A stretch of 64,000 nucleotides of DNA, from contig NZ_JAFMPY010000023.1 of assembly GCF_017353515.1 (NCBI RefSeq), positions 34,806 to 98,805 of the forward strand, read 5' to 3'. This DNA is from Jiella sonneratiae. GTDB taxonomy: Bacteria > Pseudomonadota > Alphaproteobacteria > Rhizobiales > Rhizobiaceae. Position 1 is the stretch's first letter. Each line of letters opens with the position of its first letter. Of the stretch, positions 1 to 8,996 are shown one piece after another. The notes beneath the pieces were generated by a model. That model saw nothing but the letters and a program-made list of their open reading frames with translations, was not told the origin of the DNA and searched no databases. Position numbers and translations under genes: made by a program.

Positions 1-114
1 ATCCTGCGCGAGAACGTCGGCATGCTGAAGCTCTCCCGCGACCTCGGCTTTTCGCCGGAGGCGACGGCGGACATCACCGACGTCGCGCATGTGTCCCTGC
101 GGCTGAAGGCGTGA
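1..114 (+). CDS. C-terminal end of a gene cut by the window start, possibly a GNAT acetyltransferase domain
   Basis: The first frame is open from base 1 and ends in TGA at 112-114, giving 37 residues. The segment 'ENVGMLKLSRDLGF' matches the usual end of GNAT acetyltransferase domains, where a residue after an Asn-containing helix is followed by 'LGF'. Such C-terminal GNAT domains occur alone and also at the end of Pat-type acyl-CoA synthetase/acetyltransferase proteins, which modify acetyl-CoA synthetase. That second option would suit the acetate-related genes that follow, but 37 residues are too few to decide. The start and most of the gene lie outside the window. Confidence 0.5.
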   Translation: MLRENVGMLKLSRDLGFSPEATADITDVAHVSLRLKA

Positions 115-381
115 AAGAACATGGGGATGGGCACGGCGCGGGCGGCCGATGGCGAAGTTGCCGGCAGGCGTCGCAGACGGCCGGTGCCGCGCCGGTCCGG
201 GCCCGACCTTTGCGAATGCGAACGCCGCAAATCGGCAAAGGCCTTGGCCTGTCTGGGAAAATGCGGTTATTAACATTCCAGTCGCGGATCGGCGGGGCGC
301 CGAATCCACAGGCCGGCCGGCCCGAAGACTGCCGTTGCGGTCGTCGGGATCCGGCGATCTGAATGCGAGCTGGAGGAGCGA

Positions 382-1143
382 TTGGACAAGACTGCCCACA
401 AGATTCTCTTGAGGCGGTTGAGGCTGGTGGCCGAGATCGACGACGAAGACGAGGCGGCGCTGATGCAGCTCCCGGTGACAACCAGGGAGTTCGACGCGGG
501 CATCGACATCGTGTCGGAGGGCCAGACCGTCACCCAGTGCTGCATCCTGATCGACGGTTTCACCTATCGCTATCGCCACACGCTCGAAGGCAAGCGGCAG
601 ATCATCGCCTTCCACGTCTCCGGCGACATCCCGGACCTCCACAGCCTGCACATGTGCTACATGGACCACAGCTTCGCGGCGACGACGCGGAGCCTGATCG
701 GCTTCATCTCGCATGACGCCGTGTGGAACCTCTGCATGCGGCGGCCGAACGTCGCGGCCGCGCTCTGGCGCGAGACGCTGATCGACGGGGCGATCTTCCG
801 CGAGTGGATCGTCGGCCTCGGGCGCCTGTCGGGCCTTTCGCGCACCGCGCATCTCCTGTGCGAGATCGCCATGCGCATGCGCGCCGTCGGTCTCGCGCCC
901 GAAGGCGTCTATCGTCTGCCGCTGACCCAGCACGAACTCGCCGATGCGCTCGGCCTGACGGTCGTCACCGTGAACCGCGTCCTCCGCGACTTGCGAATCG
1001 CCGGCCTCGTCGAGCGCGAGCGGTCGCGGATGACCATCCGCGACTGGCGGGGCCTCGCCCGACTGGGCGAGTTCGACGCGCGCTATCTGCACTTTCGCGT
1101 TCCCATCGCGATGATGCCGATCCCTCAGCCCGAGCGGGCGTGA
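382..1143 (+). CDS. Crp/Fnr-family transcriptional regulator
   Basis: Protein of 253 residues. Residues about 35-125 form the cyclic-nucleotide-binding-type beta roll ('FDAGIDIVSEGQ', 'KRQIIAFHVSGDIPDLHSL'), and residues 180-205 form the C-terminal winged helix ('LTQHELADALGLTVVTVNRV'). No FNR-type cysteine cluster is seen at the N-terminus, so an iron-sulfur oxygen sensor is unlikely; the ligand is unknown. The start is TTG at 382, chosen because GGAGGAG (372-378) lies just upstream and no better codon fits. The gene stands alone after a 267-bp gap with no visible gene. It resembles the second regulator at 13419: both end in a 'YLHF' or 'YLHL' motif, so they are distant paralogues. Confidence 0.88.
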   Translation: MDKTAHKILLRRLRLVAEIDDEDEAALMQLPVTTREFDAGIDIVSEGQTVTQCCILIDGFTYRYRHTLEGKRQIIAFHVSGDIPDLHSLHMCYMDHSFAATTRSLIGFISHDAVWNLCMRRPNVAAALWRETLIDGAIFREWIVGLGRLSGLSRTAHLLCEIAMRMRAVGLAPEGVYRLPLTQHELADALGLTVVTVNRVLRDLRIAGLVERERSRMTIRDWRGLARLGEFDARYLHFRVPIAMMPIPQPERA

Positions 1144-1280
1144 CGCCGGGCACCGCCGTGTCGCCGCCCCGCCGGGCGGGTCGCGGCGCATTGGACCGGC
1201 CGGCGCCCGGCAGCTTGGCAAAGGGCCAGGATACGCTAAAGCTGTCGCGAGACGACGCGCCCGACAGAGCACGACCAGAC

Positions 1281-1937
1281 ATGCGACCGCTTTTCATCGT
1301 CGCCGACGACCACCCGCTGTTTCGCGGAGCGCTGAAGGAGATCCTGCGCTCGCTGCCCGGCGGGGCGGAGATCGTCGAGGCGGCGGACTTCGGCGAGGCG
1401 GCGGCGGCCCTCGACCGCCACGGCGACGCCGACCTGCTGCTGCTCGACCTCGCGATGCCCGGGACGAGCGGCCTGTCCGGCCTCGCCCTTTTGCGCGCCG
1501 AGCATCCCTCGGTGCCGATCGCGATCGTCTCGGCGAGCGAGGACAGCCTGATCGTCGCCCGCGCGCTCGATCTCGGCGCCTCGGGCTTCATCCCGAAGTC
1601 GGCCGGCTTCGACGAGATCCGCTCGGCGATCGAGACGCTGCTCAGGGGCGACGTCTGGCTGCCGCCGAACCTGTCGCTCGACGCGCCGGGCGACCCGGAG
1701 GTCAGCGAACTCATCGAACGGATGCGCAGCCTCACGCCGCAGCAGACCCGCGTCCTGGCGATGCTCGGACGCGGACTCCTCAACAAGCAGATCGCCTACG
1801 AACTCGGCGTCTCCGAGCCGACCATCAAGGCGCACGTCTCGGCGGTGCTCCTGAAGCTCGGCGTCGACAGCCGCACGCAGGCGGTGATCCGGCTCGCCAA
1901 GCTCGGCATCGATCCGCAGCGCGGCCTCGCGAACTGA
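1281..1937 (+). CDS. LuxR/NarL-type response regulator, candidate CrbR/ErdR partner of the facing kinase
   Basis: Protein of 218 residues. The receiver domain spans residues 1-120, with acidic pair D9-D10, phospho-acceptor D56 ('LLLLDLAMPG') and K106. The LuxR helix-turn-helix is at 150-205 ('LTPQQTRVLAMLGRGLLNKQ' and 'SEPTIKAHVSAVLLKLGV'). The ATG at 1281 was chosen because the receiver starts there; the frame upstream is open but shadows the regulator at 382. The gene converges on a SLC5-type hybrid kinase at 2188-5658. Such kinases (CrbS, MxtR) pair with this class of regulator (CrbR, ErdR) and switch on acetyl-CoA synthetase. The pairing here is inferred from adjacency and domain type. 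Confidence 0.85.
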   Translation: MRPLFIVADDHPLFRGALKEILRSLPGGAEIVEAADFGEAAAALDRHGDADLLLLDLAMPGTSGLSGLALLRAEHPSVPIAIVSASEDSLIVARALDLGASGFIPKSAGFDEIRSAIETLLRGDVWLPPNLSLDAPGDPEVSELIERMRSLTPQQTRVLAMLGRGLLNKQIAYELGVSEPTIKAHVSAVLLKLGVDSRTQAVIRLAKLGIDPQRGLAN

Positions 1938-2187
1938 TAACGACGGGCGAAGACGCCGGCGCGTCCGCCCGTTGAACACATCCGGATTGTCAATGCGGAG
2001 CCTACGGCTTGGTGAAAATCCAGATTTGGAACCAAGAGGCGTTTCCAATGCCTCGTTGCATGAGCCGGTGCAACGAAGCGCGGACCCGGCATGGAACGAG
2101 CGGCCACGCCGGGGGAGGCGGGCGCAGGGCGGAAGAGGCAGAGGGCGGGCGGCACCGGCCGGCGTGGACCCCGGCGCCTGTCGGCCG
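1938..2187. other. Convergent intergenic region with two stem-loops
   Basis: No gene is seen. One hairpin runs 2000-2040, pairing CTTGGT (2008-2013) with ACCAAG (2031-2036) plus an outer GCC/GGC. A second has an 8-bp perfect stem, TCGTTGCA (2053-2060) with TGCAACGA (2069-2076), around an 8-nt loop. Neither is followed by a T-run. They may end transcription of the facing regulator and kinase genes with help of Rho, or form part of an untranslated RNA. Nothing in the sequence separates these options. Confidence 0.4.
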
Positions 2188-5100
2188 CTATTCCGCCGCC
2201 TCGCGTCTCTGCAGCAGGCTCGCCATCGCCGCCCTGAGGGAGGCTGGCTTCACCGGCTTGGTCAGCACCTGCACCCCGAGCACTGCCGCGTCGTCGCGCA
2301 GCTTCGCCGAACGGTCGGCGGTGACGAGGATCGCGGGCAGCCCGTCGCCCAGCCGAAGCCGCAGGTCGCCGATCGCCCTGATCCCGTCGTCGCCGCGGTC
2401 GAGGTGATAGTCGACGAGGGCGACGTCCGGCCTGAAGCCGCCCGCCGAAAGGGCCTGCAGGGCCTCTGAAGGCGCGTTGAAGGCCTCGACGTGACAGCCC
2501 CATCCGGACAGGAGCGTCTTCATTCCGTCGCGGATCGCGGCGTCGTTGTCGATGCACAGCACCTTCGTGCCGGCGACGGAGAGGCCGGGCTGGAAGCGCG
2601 GGGCGGCGGCGGGAAGCGCCGCCTCCGCCGCTCCGGTGGCGAGCGGCAGCGCGACGCGGAAGGAGGTGCCGCGGCCGTGGCGCGAGCGCGCCGACAGCGG
2701 ATGGTCGAGCACCCGGGCGATCCGGTCGACGATCGAGAGGCCGAGGCCGAGGCCCGATGCGGCGCGGGTGCCTTCGTCGAGGCGCACGAACTCCTCGTAG
2801 ATGCTCTGCAGCTGGTCGTCCGGGATACCGATGCCGCTGTCGGCGACCTCGATCTCCACCCGGCCGGAGGCGCGGCGGCGCACCCCGACGACGATCTTGC
2901 CCTGCCGCGTGTATTTCACCGCGTTGGAGACGAGGTTCTGCACCAGCCGCCGCAGGAGATGGCGATCGGAGCGGACGGTGACGCTCGTGCCCACGAAGCG
3001 CAGCGACAGGCCCTTTTCCTCGGCAAGGGGCCGCATGTCGGTCTCGATCTGTCTGAGCAGCGGCTCGAGACGGAACTCGGAGAGCTTGGCTTCCATCCCG
3101 CCGGCGTCGAGGCGGGAGATGTCGAGCACCGCGCCGATGATCGCCTCGACCGCCTCCAGGGACGAGCCGATATGGCCGGCCAGTTCGGCGGCCGGCGAGC
3201 GGCCGTGCCGCTGTTCGAGGGCCGAGACGTAGAGGCGCGCGGCGTTGAGCGGCTGCAGGATGTCGTGACCGGCGGCGGCGAGGAACCGGGTCTTCGACAG
3301 GTTGGCCGCCTCCGCGGCGCGGCGCGCCTCGGCGAGGTCGCGGTTCGCCGCCGTCAGTTCGGCGGTCCGGCGGCGGACGCGTTCTTCCAGCGTCTCGTTG
3401 ATCTCGCGCAGCGCCGCCGCCCGGCGCACCCGCTCGGTCATGTCCGAGACGGTCGCCACGATGCCGCCGTCCGGCATGGTGTTGACGCGCAGTTCGAGGG
3501 TGCGCTCGGATCGGGCGAGGGCGATCTGGCGCTCCGCCGGCGGCCGGGTGAGCTGGTCGAAGCCGGCCTCGTATTCCGAAGCGTCGATCTCGCCGTCGCG
3601 CAGGAGGTGGTCGAACACCGCGGTCAGCGGCGTTCCGACCTGGCCGAACTCTGCGGGAAGCCCGATCAGGTCGCGGAACTGGCGGTTCCAGAAGGTCAGG
3701 CGGAAGTCGCCGTCGAAGATCGCCAGTCCCTGGTCCACCTGATCGAGCGCGATGCGCAGGAGGTCGCGGTTGTACTGCAGCGCTTCCGATGCGTCGTCGA
3801 GGAGCTGCAGCGCGGTGCGGCTGGAATCCGAATGCCGCTCGAACAGCAGCGACAGCACCAGCCGCGAGGAGGCCGAGCCGATCGCCGAGGCGAGGAGCTG
3901 TTCGGAGAAGTTGACGGTGGCGGCGTCGGCGACGGCGGCGTCGTCGAGGTCCGCCGTGCCGTCGTTGCCGCGGGCAAAGCCCGCGAAGGCGCGGTCGGCG
4001 CGCTGGGCGCCGAGATAGCGCGCGATCGTCGCCTTGAGGTCGCCGACCCGCACGTCGGCCCGGGCGCGCCGGCCGGAACCTGCCGGAAAGCCGTCCCGGC
4101 CGGTGAAGACCGCGCCCTGGATCTTCTCCAGCGGCTTCGGCGGCCGGCTCAGCGAGCCGAGGACGACGGCCGAAAGGTTGACGGAGAGGCTGAGGACGAC
4201 GCCGAGAAGCAGCGGATCGATCGCCGGCGCGCCGTCGGCGCCGGTCAGCGAGGCGAGCGGCGGCGCGGCAAGGCCGAGGGCGGGCAGAAGCAGCGTCATG
4301 GCCCAGACGGTGATGCCTGCGGCAAGGCCGATCAGCGCGCCCCGCGCATTGGCGCGTTTCCAGTAGAGGCCGGCGAACAGCGCCGGCGCCAGCTGCGCGA
4401 TCGCCGCGAAGGAGAGCAGGCCGATGGAGGCGAGGCCCGAGCCGTCCCCGGCGAAGCGGTAGTAGCCGTAGCCGAACAGGACGATGACGAGGATCGCCGA
4501 GCGCCGCACCTTGAGGATCAGCCGTGTCTCGTCGCCCGGGCTGCCGGCAGCGCGGCCGCGGCGCTTCAGCAGCACGGGCAGCACGAGGTCGTTGGAGATC
4601 ATGATCGACAGCGCGACGCTGGCGACGATGACCATGGCGGTGGCCGCCGAAAGTCCGCCGACGAAGGCGACGACGCCGAGAAACTCCGCGCCGGCCGACA
4701 GCGGCAGGGCGATGACGTAGAGGTCGGCGTCGAATTGCGGCCCGAGACGCAGCATTCCGGCGACGGCGATCGGGATCACGAAGACGTTGATCGCCACGAG
4801 ATAGAGCGGAAACAGCCAGCGTGCCCGGCGGATCTCGCGCCGCGTGCGGTTCTCCACGACGGTCATGTGGAACTGCCGCGGCAGCAGCAGGACGGCGAGG
4901 GCGGACAGGCCGACGCTCGCCAGGAAGGAACCGCCGATCGGGGTCTCGAAGGCGGAGCGGACCGCCGGGCTGGCGGCCGCCGCGCGCCAGAGGTCGGCGG
5001 GTTCGAAGAGGAAGAAGGTCGCCCAGACGCCGACGACGCAGAAGGCGGCGAGCTTGATGACGGACTCCGTCGCCACGGCGAGGACGAGGCCGTCCTGATG

Positions 5101-5658
5101 CTCGGTGGCGTCGGCATGGCGGGTGCCGAAGAGGATGGCGAAGAGGCCGAGCACCGTCGCGATCAGCAGCGCGAGGTCGCCGAAGATCGGCGGGACGTGC
5201 AGATCGGGCCGGTAGTGGAACACCAGCGTCGCGACGCTGGTCGAGATCGCCTTGAGCTGCAGCGAGATGTAGGGGACCGTCCCGATCAGCGCGATGACGG
5301 TGGCGAGCGCGGCGACTTGCGGGCTCTTGCCGTAGCGCGAGCCGATGAAGTCGGCGACCGTGGTGATCTTCTCGGCCTTGGCGTGGCGCACGATCCGCTC
5401 GATGAAACCCGGCGCGAAGAGGAAGACGAGGATCGGGCCGAGATAGATCGCGAGAAACGCGAAGCCGTCCCGCGCCGCGGCGCCGACCGAGCCGAGGAAC
5501 GTCCAGGAGGTGCAGTAGACCGCGAGCGACAGCGCGTAGACCGCCGGCCGGCTCGCCTCCGCCGGGCGCCGTGCGGCGCGCCGGTCGCCCCACCAGGCGA
5601 CGGCGAAGAGAAGCAGCAGATAGACGACCGCCACGAGGGCGACGAGACCGCTGTGCAA
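2188..5658 (-). CDS. Hybrid sensor histidine kinase with SLC5/SSS transporter domain (CrbS/CbrA type)
   Basis: Protein of 1156 residues. Residues about 1-500 form a sodium:solute symporter-like membrane domain with 12-13 helices. A linker of STAC type follows (about 530-600), then a PAS domain (about 635-745), a coiled segment, the kinase core with phospho-histidine H798 ('AAAGHDILQPL'), N box 908-916 ('NLVSNAVKY') and G box 940-948 ('DSGIGIPDD'), and a receiver (1030-1150) with D1083. The start is TTG at 5658 with GAAAGGG upstream; a longer frame on this strand is a shadow. The order SLC5-STAC-PAS-kinase-receiver is that of CrbS/MxtR kinases, which control acetate use. The neighbouring regulator at 1281 and malate synthase at 5839 support that role, though no ligand can be read from sequence. 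Confidence 0.9.
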   Translation of the reverse strand: MHSGLVALVAVVYLLLLFAVAWWGDRRAARRPAEASRPAVYALSLAVYCTSWTFLGSVGAAARDGFAFLAIYLGPILVFLFAPGFIERIVRHAKAEKITTVADFIGSRYGKSPQVAALATVIALIGTVPYISLQLKAISTSVATLVFHYRPDLHVPPIFGDLALLIATVLGLFAILFGTRHADATEHQDGLVLAVATESVIKLAAFCVVGVWATFFLFEPADLWRAAAASPAVRSAFETPIGGSFLASVGLSALAVLLLPRQFHMTVVENRTRREIRRARWLFPLYLVAINVFVIPIAVAGMLRLGPQFDADLYVIALPLSAGAEFLGVVAFVGGLSAATAMVIVASVALSIMISNDLVLPVLLKRRGRAAGSPGDETRLILKVRRSAILVIVLFGYGYYRFAGDGSGLASIGLLSFAAIAQLAPALFAGLYWKRANARGALIGLAAGITVWAMTLLLPALGLAAPPLASLTGADGAPAIDPLLLGVVLSLSVNLSAVVLGSLSRPPKPLEKIQGAVFTGRDGFPAGSGRRARADVRVGDLKATIARYLGAQRADRAFAGFARGNDGTADLDDAAVADAATVNFSEQLLASAIGSASSRLVLSLLFERHSDSSRTALQLLDDASEALQYNRDLLRIALDQVDQGLAIFDGDFRLTFWNRQFRDLIGLPAEFGQVGTPLTAVFDHLLRDGEIDASEYEAGFDQLTRPPAERQIALARSERTLELRVNTMPDGGIVATVSDMTERVRRAAALREINETLEERVRRRTAELTAANRDLAEARRAAEAANLSKTRFLAAAGHDILQPLNAARLYVSALEQRHGRSPAAELAGHIGSSLEAVEAIIGAVLDISRLDAGGMEAKLSEFRLEPLLRQIETDMRPLAEEKGLSLRFVGTSVTVRSDRHLLRRLVQNLVSNAVKYTRQGKIVVGVRRRASGRVEIEVADSGIGIPDDQLQSIYEEFVRLDEGTRAASGLGLGLSIVDRIARVLDHPLSARSRHGRGTSFRVALPLATGAAEAALPAAAPRFQPGLSVAGTKVLCIDNDAAIRDGMKTLLSGWGCHVEAFNAPSEALQALSAGGFRPDVALVDYHLDRGDDGIRAIGDLRLRLGDGLPAILVTADRSAKLRDDAAVLGVQVLTKPVKPASLRAAMASLLQRREAAE

Positions 5659-5838
5659 GGAGCGCCCTTTCGGCGTTCGGCGCCGGAAACCCGGCCGGCA
5701 TCAACCTCTTGGCATCATCGCCACAGCCGCCGGACGAGCGCAAGGCCGCCGTGGCCGGCCTTTCCCGATTCGCCATTTGATTGACTTCCGGCCGGCCATG
5801 GCCGATCTGCGGACGGGAAGCACCGTTGGAGGAATTTG

Positions 5839-8019
5839 ATGCCGGAGATGATCGAAATTGGCGGGCTGAAGGTCGCGGAGAACCTGAAGCGCTTCATCGA
5901 CGAGGAGGCGTTGCCCGGGACGGGCATCGAGACGGAGGCGTTCTGGTCGGGCTTTTCGGACATCCTGAATTCGCTCGCCCCGAAGAACCGGGCGCTGCTC
6001 GCCGAGCGCGAGAGGCTGCAGACGGCGATCGACGAATGGCATCGCGAGCGCCGCGGCAAGCAGATCGACCAGAAGGCCTACCAGGCCTTCCTGCGGGAGA
6101 TCGGCTACCTCTTGCCGGAGGGACCGGACTTCCGGATCGAGACCGAGAACGTCGATCCCGAGATCGCGCTCGTCCCGGGCCCGCAGCTCGTCGTCCCGCT
6201 GATGAACGCCCGCTACACGCTGAACGCGGCGAATGCCCGCTGGGGTTCGCTCTACGACGCGCTCTACGGCACCGACGCCATGGGCGACGCGCCGGAAGGC
6301 TCCGGCTACGACCGGGCGCGGGGCGCGCGGGTGGTCACCTGGGCGAAGGGCTTCCTCGACGGCGTCGCGCCGCTCGACCGCATCTCGCACATCGACGTCG
6401 AAGCCTATTCGGTCGACGGGGAGACGCTGCTCGCGACCTATGGCGGCGGCCGGAAGGCCCGTCTGAAGAATCCGCTCGCCTTCGCGGGCTATCGCGGCGA
6501 CCCGTCCGCGCCGCGCGCCATCCTCCTCAAGCACAACGGGCTGCACGTCGAGATCGTCGTCGACGAGACCCATCGGATCGGCAAGAACGACCGCTCCAAG
6601 GTCGCCGACGTCCTGATGGAATCGGCGGTGACGGCGATCTGCGACTGCGAGGATTCGATCGCCGCCGTCGATGCCGAGGACAAGACAGCGGTCTACCGGA
6701 ACTGGCTCCGCCTGATGCGCGGCGATCTGTCGGAGAGCTTCAAGAAGAACGGCGAGACGGTGACCCGCCGGCTCAATCCGGACCGGGAGTATCTGTCGCC
6801 GAACGCGACGCCCTTCACCCTGCCGGGCCGTTCCCTCCTCCTCGTGCGCAATGTCGGCCACCTGATGGTCAATCCGGCGATCCGGCTTTCCGACGGTTCG
6901 GAGGCGCCGGAGGGGATCATGGATGCGATGATCACGGCGATGATCGCGATCCACGATCTCAAGAAGACCGGCGGCATCCGCAATTCGCGTGCCCGTTCGA
7001 TCTACGTCGTCAAGCCGAAGATGCACGGGGCCGAGGAGGTCGCCTTCGCGTCCGAGATCTTCGGCCGGGTCGAGGATGCCCTCGGTCTCGACCGCCACAC
7101 CATCAAGATGGGCATCATGGACGAGGAGCGCCGCACCACGGTGAACCTCAAGGAGTGCATCCGGGCGGCCAGGCACCGGGTGTTCTTCATCAACACCGGC
7201 TTCCTCGACCGCACCGGCGACGAGATCCACACCTCGATGGAAGCCGGGCCGATGGTCCGCAAGACGGTGATGAAGGACCGCACCTGGATCGGCGCCTACG
7301 AGGACTGGAACGTCGACGTCGGCCTCGCCTGCGGCTTCCGCGGCAGGGCGCAGATCGGCAAGGGCATGTGGGCCGCGCCCGCCAAGATGCACGACATGCT
7401 GGCCCAGAAGGTCGGCCATCCCCAGGCCGGGGCGAATTGCGCCTGGGTGCCCAGCCCGACGGCCGCAACGCTGCATGCGACGCACTATCACCGCGTCGAC
7501 GTCCTCGCCTGGCAGGAGGCGATCGCCGCCAAGGGGCGGCGGGCGCTGCTCGCCGACGTCCTGACGATCCCGCTCGCCAACCGCGCCAACTGGCCGGAGG
7601 AGCAGATCAAGGCCGAGATCCGCAACAACGCGCAAGGCATCCTCGGCTACGTCGTGCGCTGGATCGACCAGGGCATCGGCTGCTCGACGGTGCCGGACAT
7701 CAACGACGTCGGCCTGATGGAGGATCGCGCCACCTGCCGCATCTCCTCCCAGCACCTCGCCAACTGGCTGCACCACGGCGTCGTCTCGCGGGACGAGGTG
7801 ATGCAGGCGATGCAGGAAATGGCGGAAAAGGTCGACCAGCAGAATGCCGGCGACCCGAATTACGAGCCGATGGCCGGCCATTTCGACGAGTCGATCGCCT
7901 TCAAGGCGGCTTGCGACCTCGTCTTCGAGGGGCGCGTGCAACCGTCGGGCTACACCGAGCCGATCCTGCACCGGCGCCGGCTGGAGAAGAAGGCGCAAGG
8001 CTCGGGCCGGACAGCCTGA
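5839..8019 (+). CDS. glcB: Malate synthase G
   Basis: Condenses glyoxylate with acetyl-CoA to malate in the cytosol, the last step of the glyoxylate route for growth on C2 compounds. The 726-residue length fits the G-type enzyme (about 720). Residue R337 ('[10 protein letters not shown]') and D629 ('[14 protein letters not shown]') align with the catalytic arginine and base aspartate of the E. coli enzyme (R338, D631). The start is ATG at 5839 with GGAGGA at 5828-5833; a TTG just upstream at 5836 is less likely. It is divergent from the acetate-type sensor kinase by 180 bp, so shared control by that system is plausible. A strong terminator follows. Confidence 0.96.
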   Translation: MPEMIEIGGLKVAENLKRFIDEEALPGTGIETEAFWSGFSDILNSLAPKNRALLAERERLQTAIDEWHRERRGKQIDQKAYQAFLREIGYLLPEGPDFRIETENVDPEIALVPGPQLVVPLMNARYTLNAANARWGSLYDALYGTDAMGDAPEGSGYDRARGARVVTWAKGFLDGVAPLDRISHIDVEAYSVDGETLLATYGGGRKARLKNPLAFAGYRGDPSAPRAILLKHNGLHVEIVVDETHRIGKNDRSKVADVLMESAVTAICDCEDSIAAVDAEDKTAVYRNWLRLMRGDLSESFKKNGETVTRRLNPDREYLSPNATPFTLPGRSLLLVRNVGHLMVNPAIRLSDGSEAPEGIMDAMITAMIAIHDLKKTGGIRNSRARSIYVVKPKMHGAEEVAFASEIFGRVEDALGLDRHTIKMGIMDEERRTTVNLKECIRAARHRVFFINTGFLDRTGDEIHTSMEAGPMVRKTVMKDRTWIGAYEDWNVDVGLACGFRGRAQIGKGMWAAPAKMHDMLAQKVGHPQAGANCAWVPSPTAATLHATHYHRVDVLAWQEAIAAKGRRALLADVLTIPLANRANWPEEQIKAEIRNNAQGILGYVVRWIDQGIGCSTVPDINDVGLMEDRATCRISSQHLANWLHHGVVSRDEVMQAMQEMAEKVDQQNAGDPNYEPMAGHFDESIAFKAACDLVFEGRVQPSGYTEPILHRRRLEKKAQGSGRTA

Positions 8020-8066
8020 CCGGCCGCTTTTCGACGACAAGTTCCACTGGGTGGCCGTTTGCCTTG

Positions 8067-8090
8067 GCGGGCGACGGCCGCCCTTTTTTG
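8067..8090 (+). terminator. Rho-independent terminator after glcB
   Basis: A GC stem (GGGCG at 8069-8073 with CGCCC at 8079-8083) is followed by six T residues at 8084-8089. It lies 50 bp after the malate synthase stop codon. Confidence 0.8.
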
Positions 8091-8331
8091 TTTCGCAATC
8101 GAGTGCGGCCATGTCGAGGCGTCGCAGGCATCAGTTGCGATTTTAATCTGTTAAATATTATCAAGTTTATCGTGCGCGCGGCTGTGTCACACTGACGCAT
8201 TGCCCCCATTGTTGTTCTCGGAAATTATGTCAGGCTAACGAATCGGATGTGCGGCGCCGGCCCACAACCTACCGAAAATTCGACAGGCACAGCGTTATTT
8301 TGGCATGAAGAAGATGAATGAAGGTCGACAG
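8091..8331 (+). promoter_or_regulatory. AT-rich leader before the MarR gene
   Basis: The stretch is clearly richer in A and T than its surroundings, mainly at 8135-8175. A possible sigma-70 promoter is TTGTTC (8212-8217) and TAACGA (8236-8241) with an 18-bp spacer. No clear palindromic MarR operator was found by eye, so autoregulation remains a guess. Confidence 0.3.
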
Positions 8332-8850
8332 ATGCCAAAGCAGATCTCGAATAATTCACTTGGCTTTCTACTTGTCGACGTGGCGCGCCTGTTTCGGCAG
8401 GAATTCGAGCGGGCGGTGGTCGAAGCCGGTCTGTCGCTGACGCCGGGAGAAATCCGGGCGCTGATCTACGTCTGGCGGTACGAGGGATCCCGCCAGGCGG
8501 TTCTCGCCGAGCGCATGGGCGTCGAGCCGATGACGATGTCGGCCTATCTCGACCGGCTCGAAGGTCGCGGGCTGATCGCCCGGATGGTCGACAAGAACGA
8601 CCGCCGCGCCAAGGTGGTGACGACGACCGATGCGGCCGCCAACGTCTTCGAGGAGATCCGGCCCGTGGCGATGGCGATGTACGATCGCCTGGTGAGCGGC
8701 TTCACCGAAGACGAGCGCGAACTCGTCAACCAGCTGCTCACCCGCATCCGGCAGAACCTGACCAGCGATCCGTTGCCGGTCGGCGACGATCCGGTGCTTT
8801 CCCCCCACCAGGAGGGCAAGCAGGTGGCGCCGCTCTATCGCACCGCCTGA
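8332..8850 (+). CDS. MarR-family transcriptional regulator
   Basis: Protein of 172 residues. The winged helix-turn-helix lies at about 35-100: 'LSLTPGEIRALIYVWRYEGS', then 'LAERMGVEPMTMSAYLDRLE' and the wing 'VDKNDRRAKVVTTTD'. The C-terminal helices form the dimer interface. The start at 8332 is preferred for AAGG seven bases upstream; ATG codons at 8305 and 8314 are in frame and would add nine or six residues. The gene is followed after 146 bp by a multidrug-type transporter on the same strand. MarR regulators often repress an adjacent efflux pump, so that is the likely target (inference). Confidence 0.88.
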   Translation: MPKQISNNSLGFLLVDVARLFRQEFERAVVEAGLSLTPGEIRALIYVWRYEGSRQAVLAERMGVEPMTMSAYLDRLEGRGLIARMVDKNDRRAKVVTTTDAAANVFEEIRPVAMAMYDRLVSGFTEDERELVNQLLTRIRQNLTSDPLPVGDDPVLSPHQEGKQVAPLYRTA

Positions 8851-8996
8851 CGGCGCGACCGGTCCGCAGGCTCTCCCTCCGCCCGGCGTCTGGCGTGCGG
8901 CGCTTTTCGCAGGCGCGGGAAGTCTGTAAGGAATCCTGAGCAACGTCATCCGCCGCACGGTTTCCTTTGATCTCCCACACATCGCCCGCCTCCCGC

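Noticed and set aside
1796..5776. A 1326-residue minus-strand frame overlapping the sensor kinase
   Set aside because: It runs in another frame through the kinase gene and is Arg/Pro-rich without any domain; a GC-driven shadow.
2491..5784. A 1097-residue plus-strand frame opposite the kinase
   Set aside because: Antisense shadow of the kinase; composition is Arg/Glu/Asp/Gly-rich and no family is visible.
5701..8112. An 803-residue frame opposite malate synthase
   Set aside because: Antisense of a well-supported enzyme gene; no domain.
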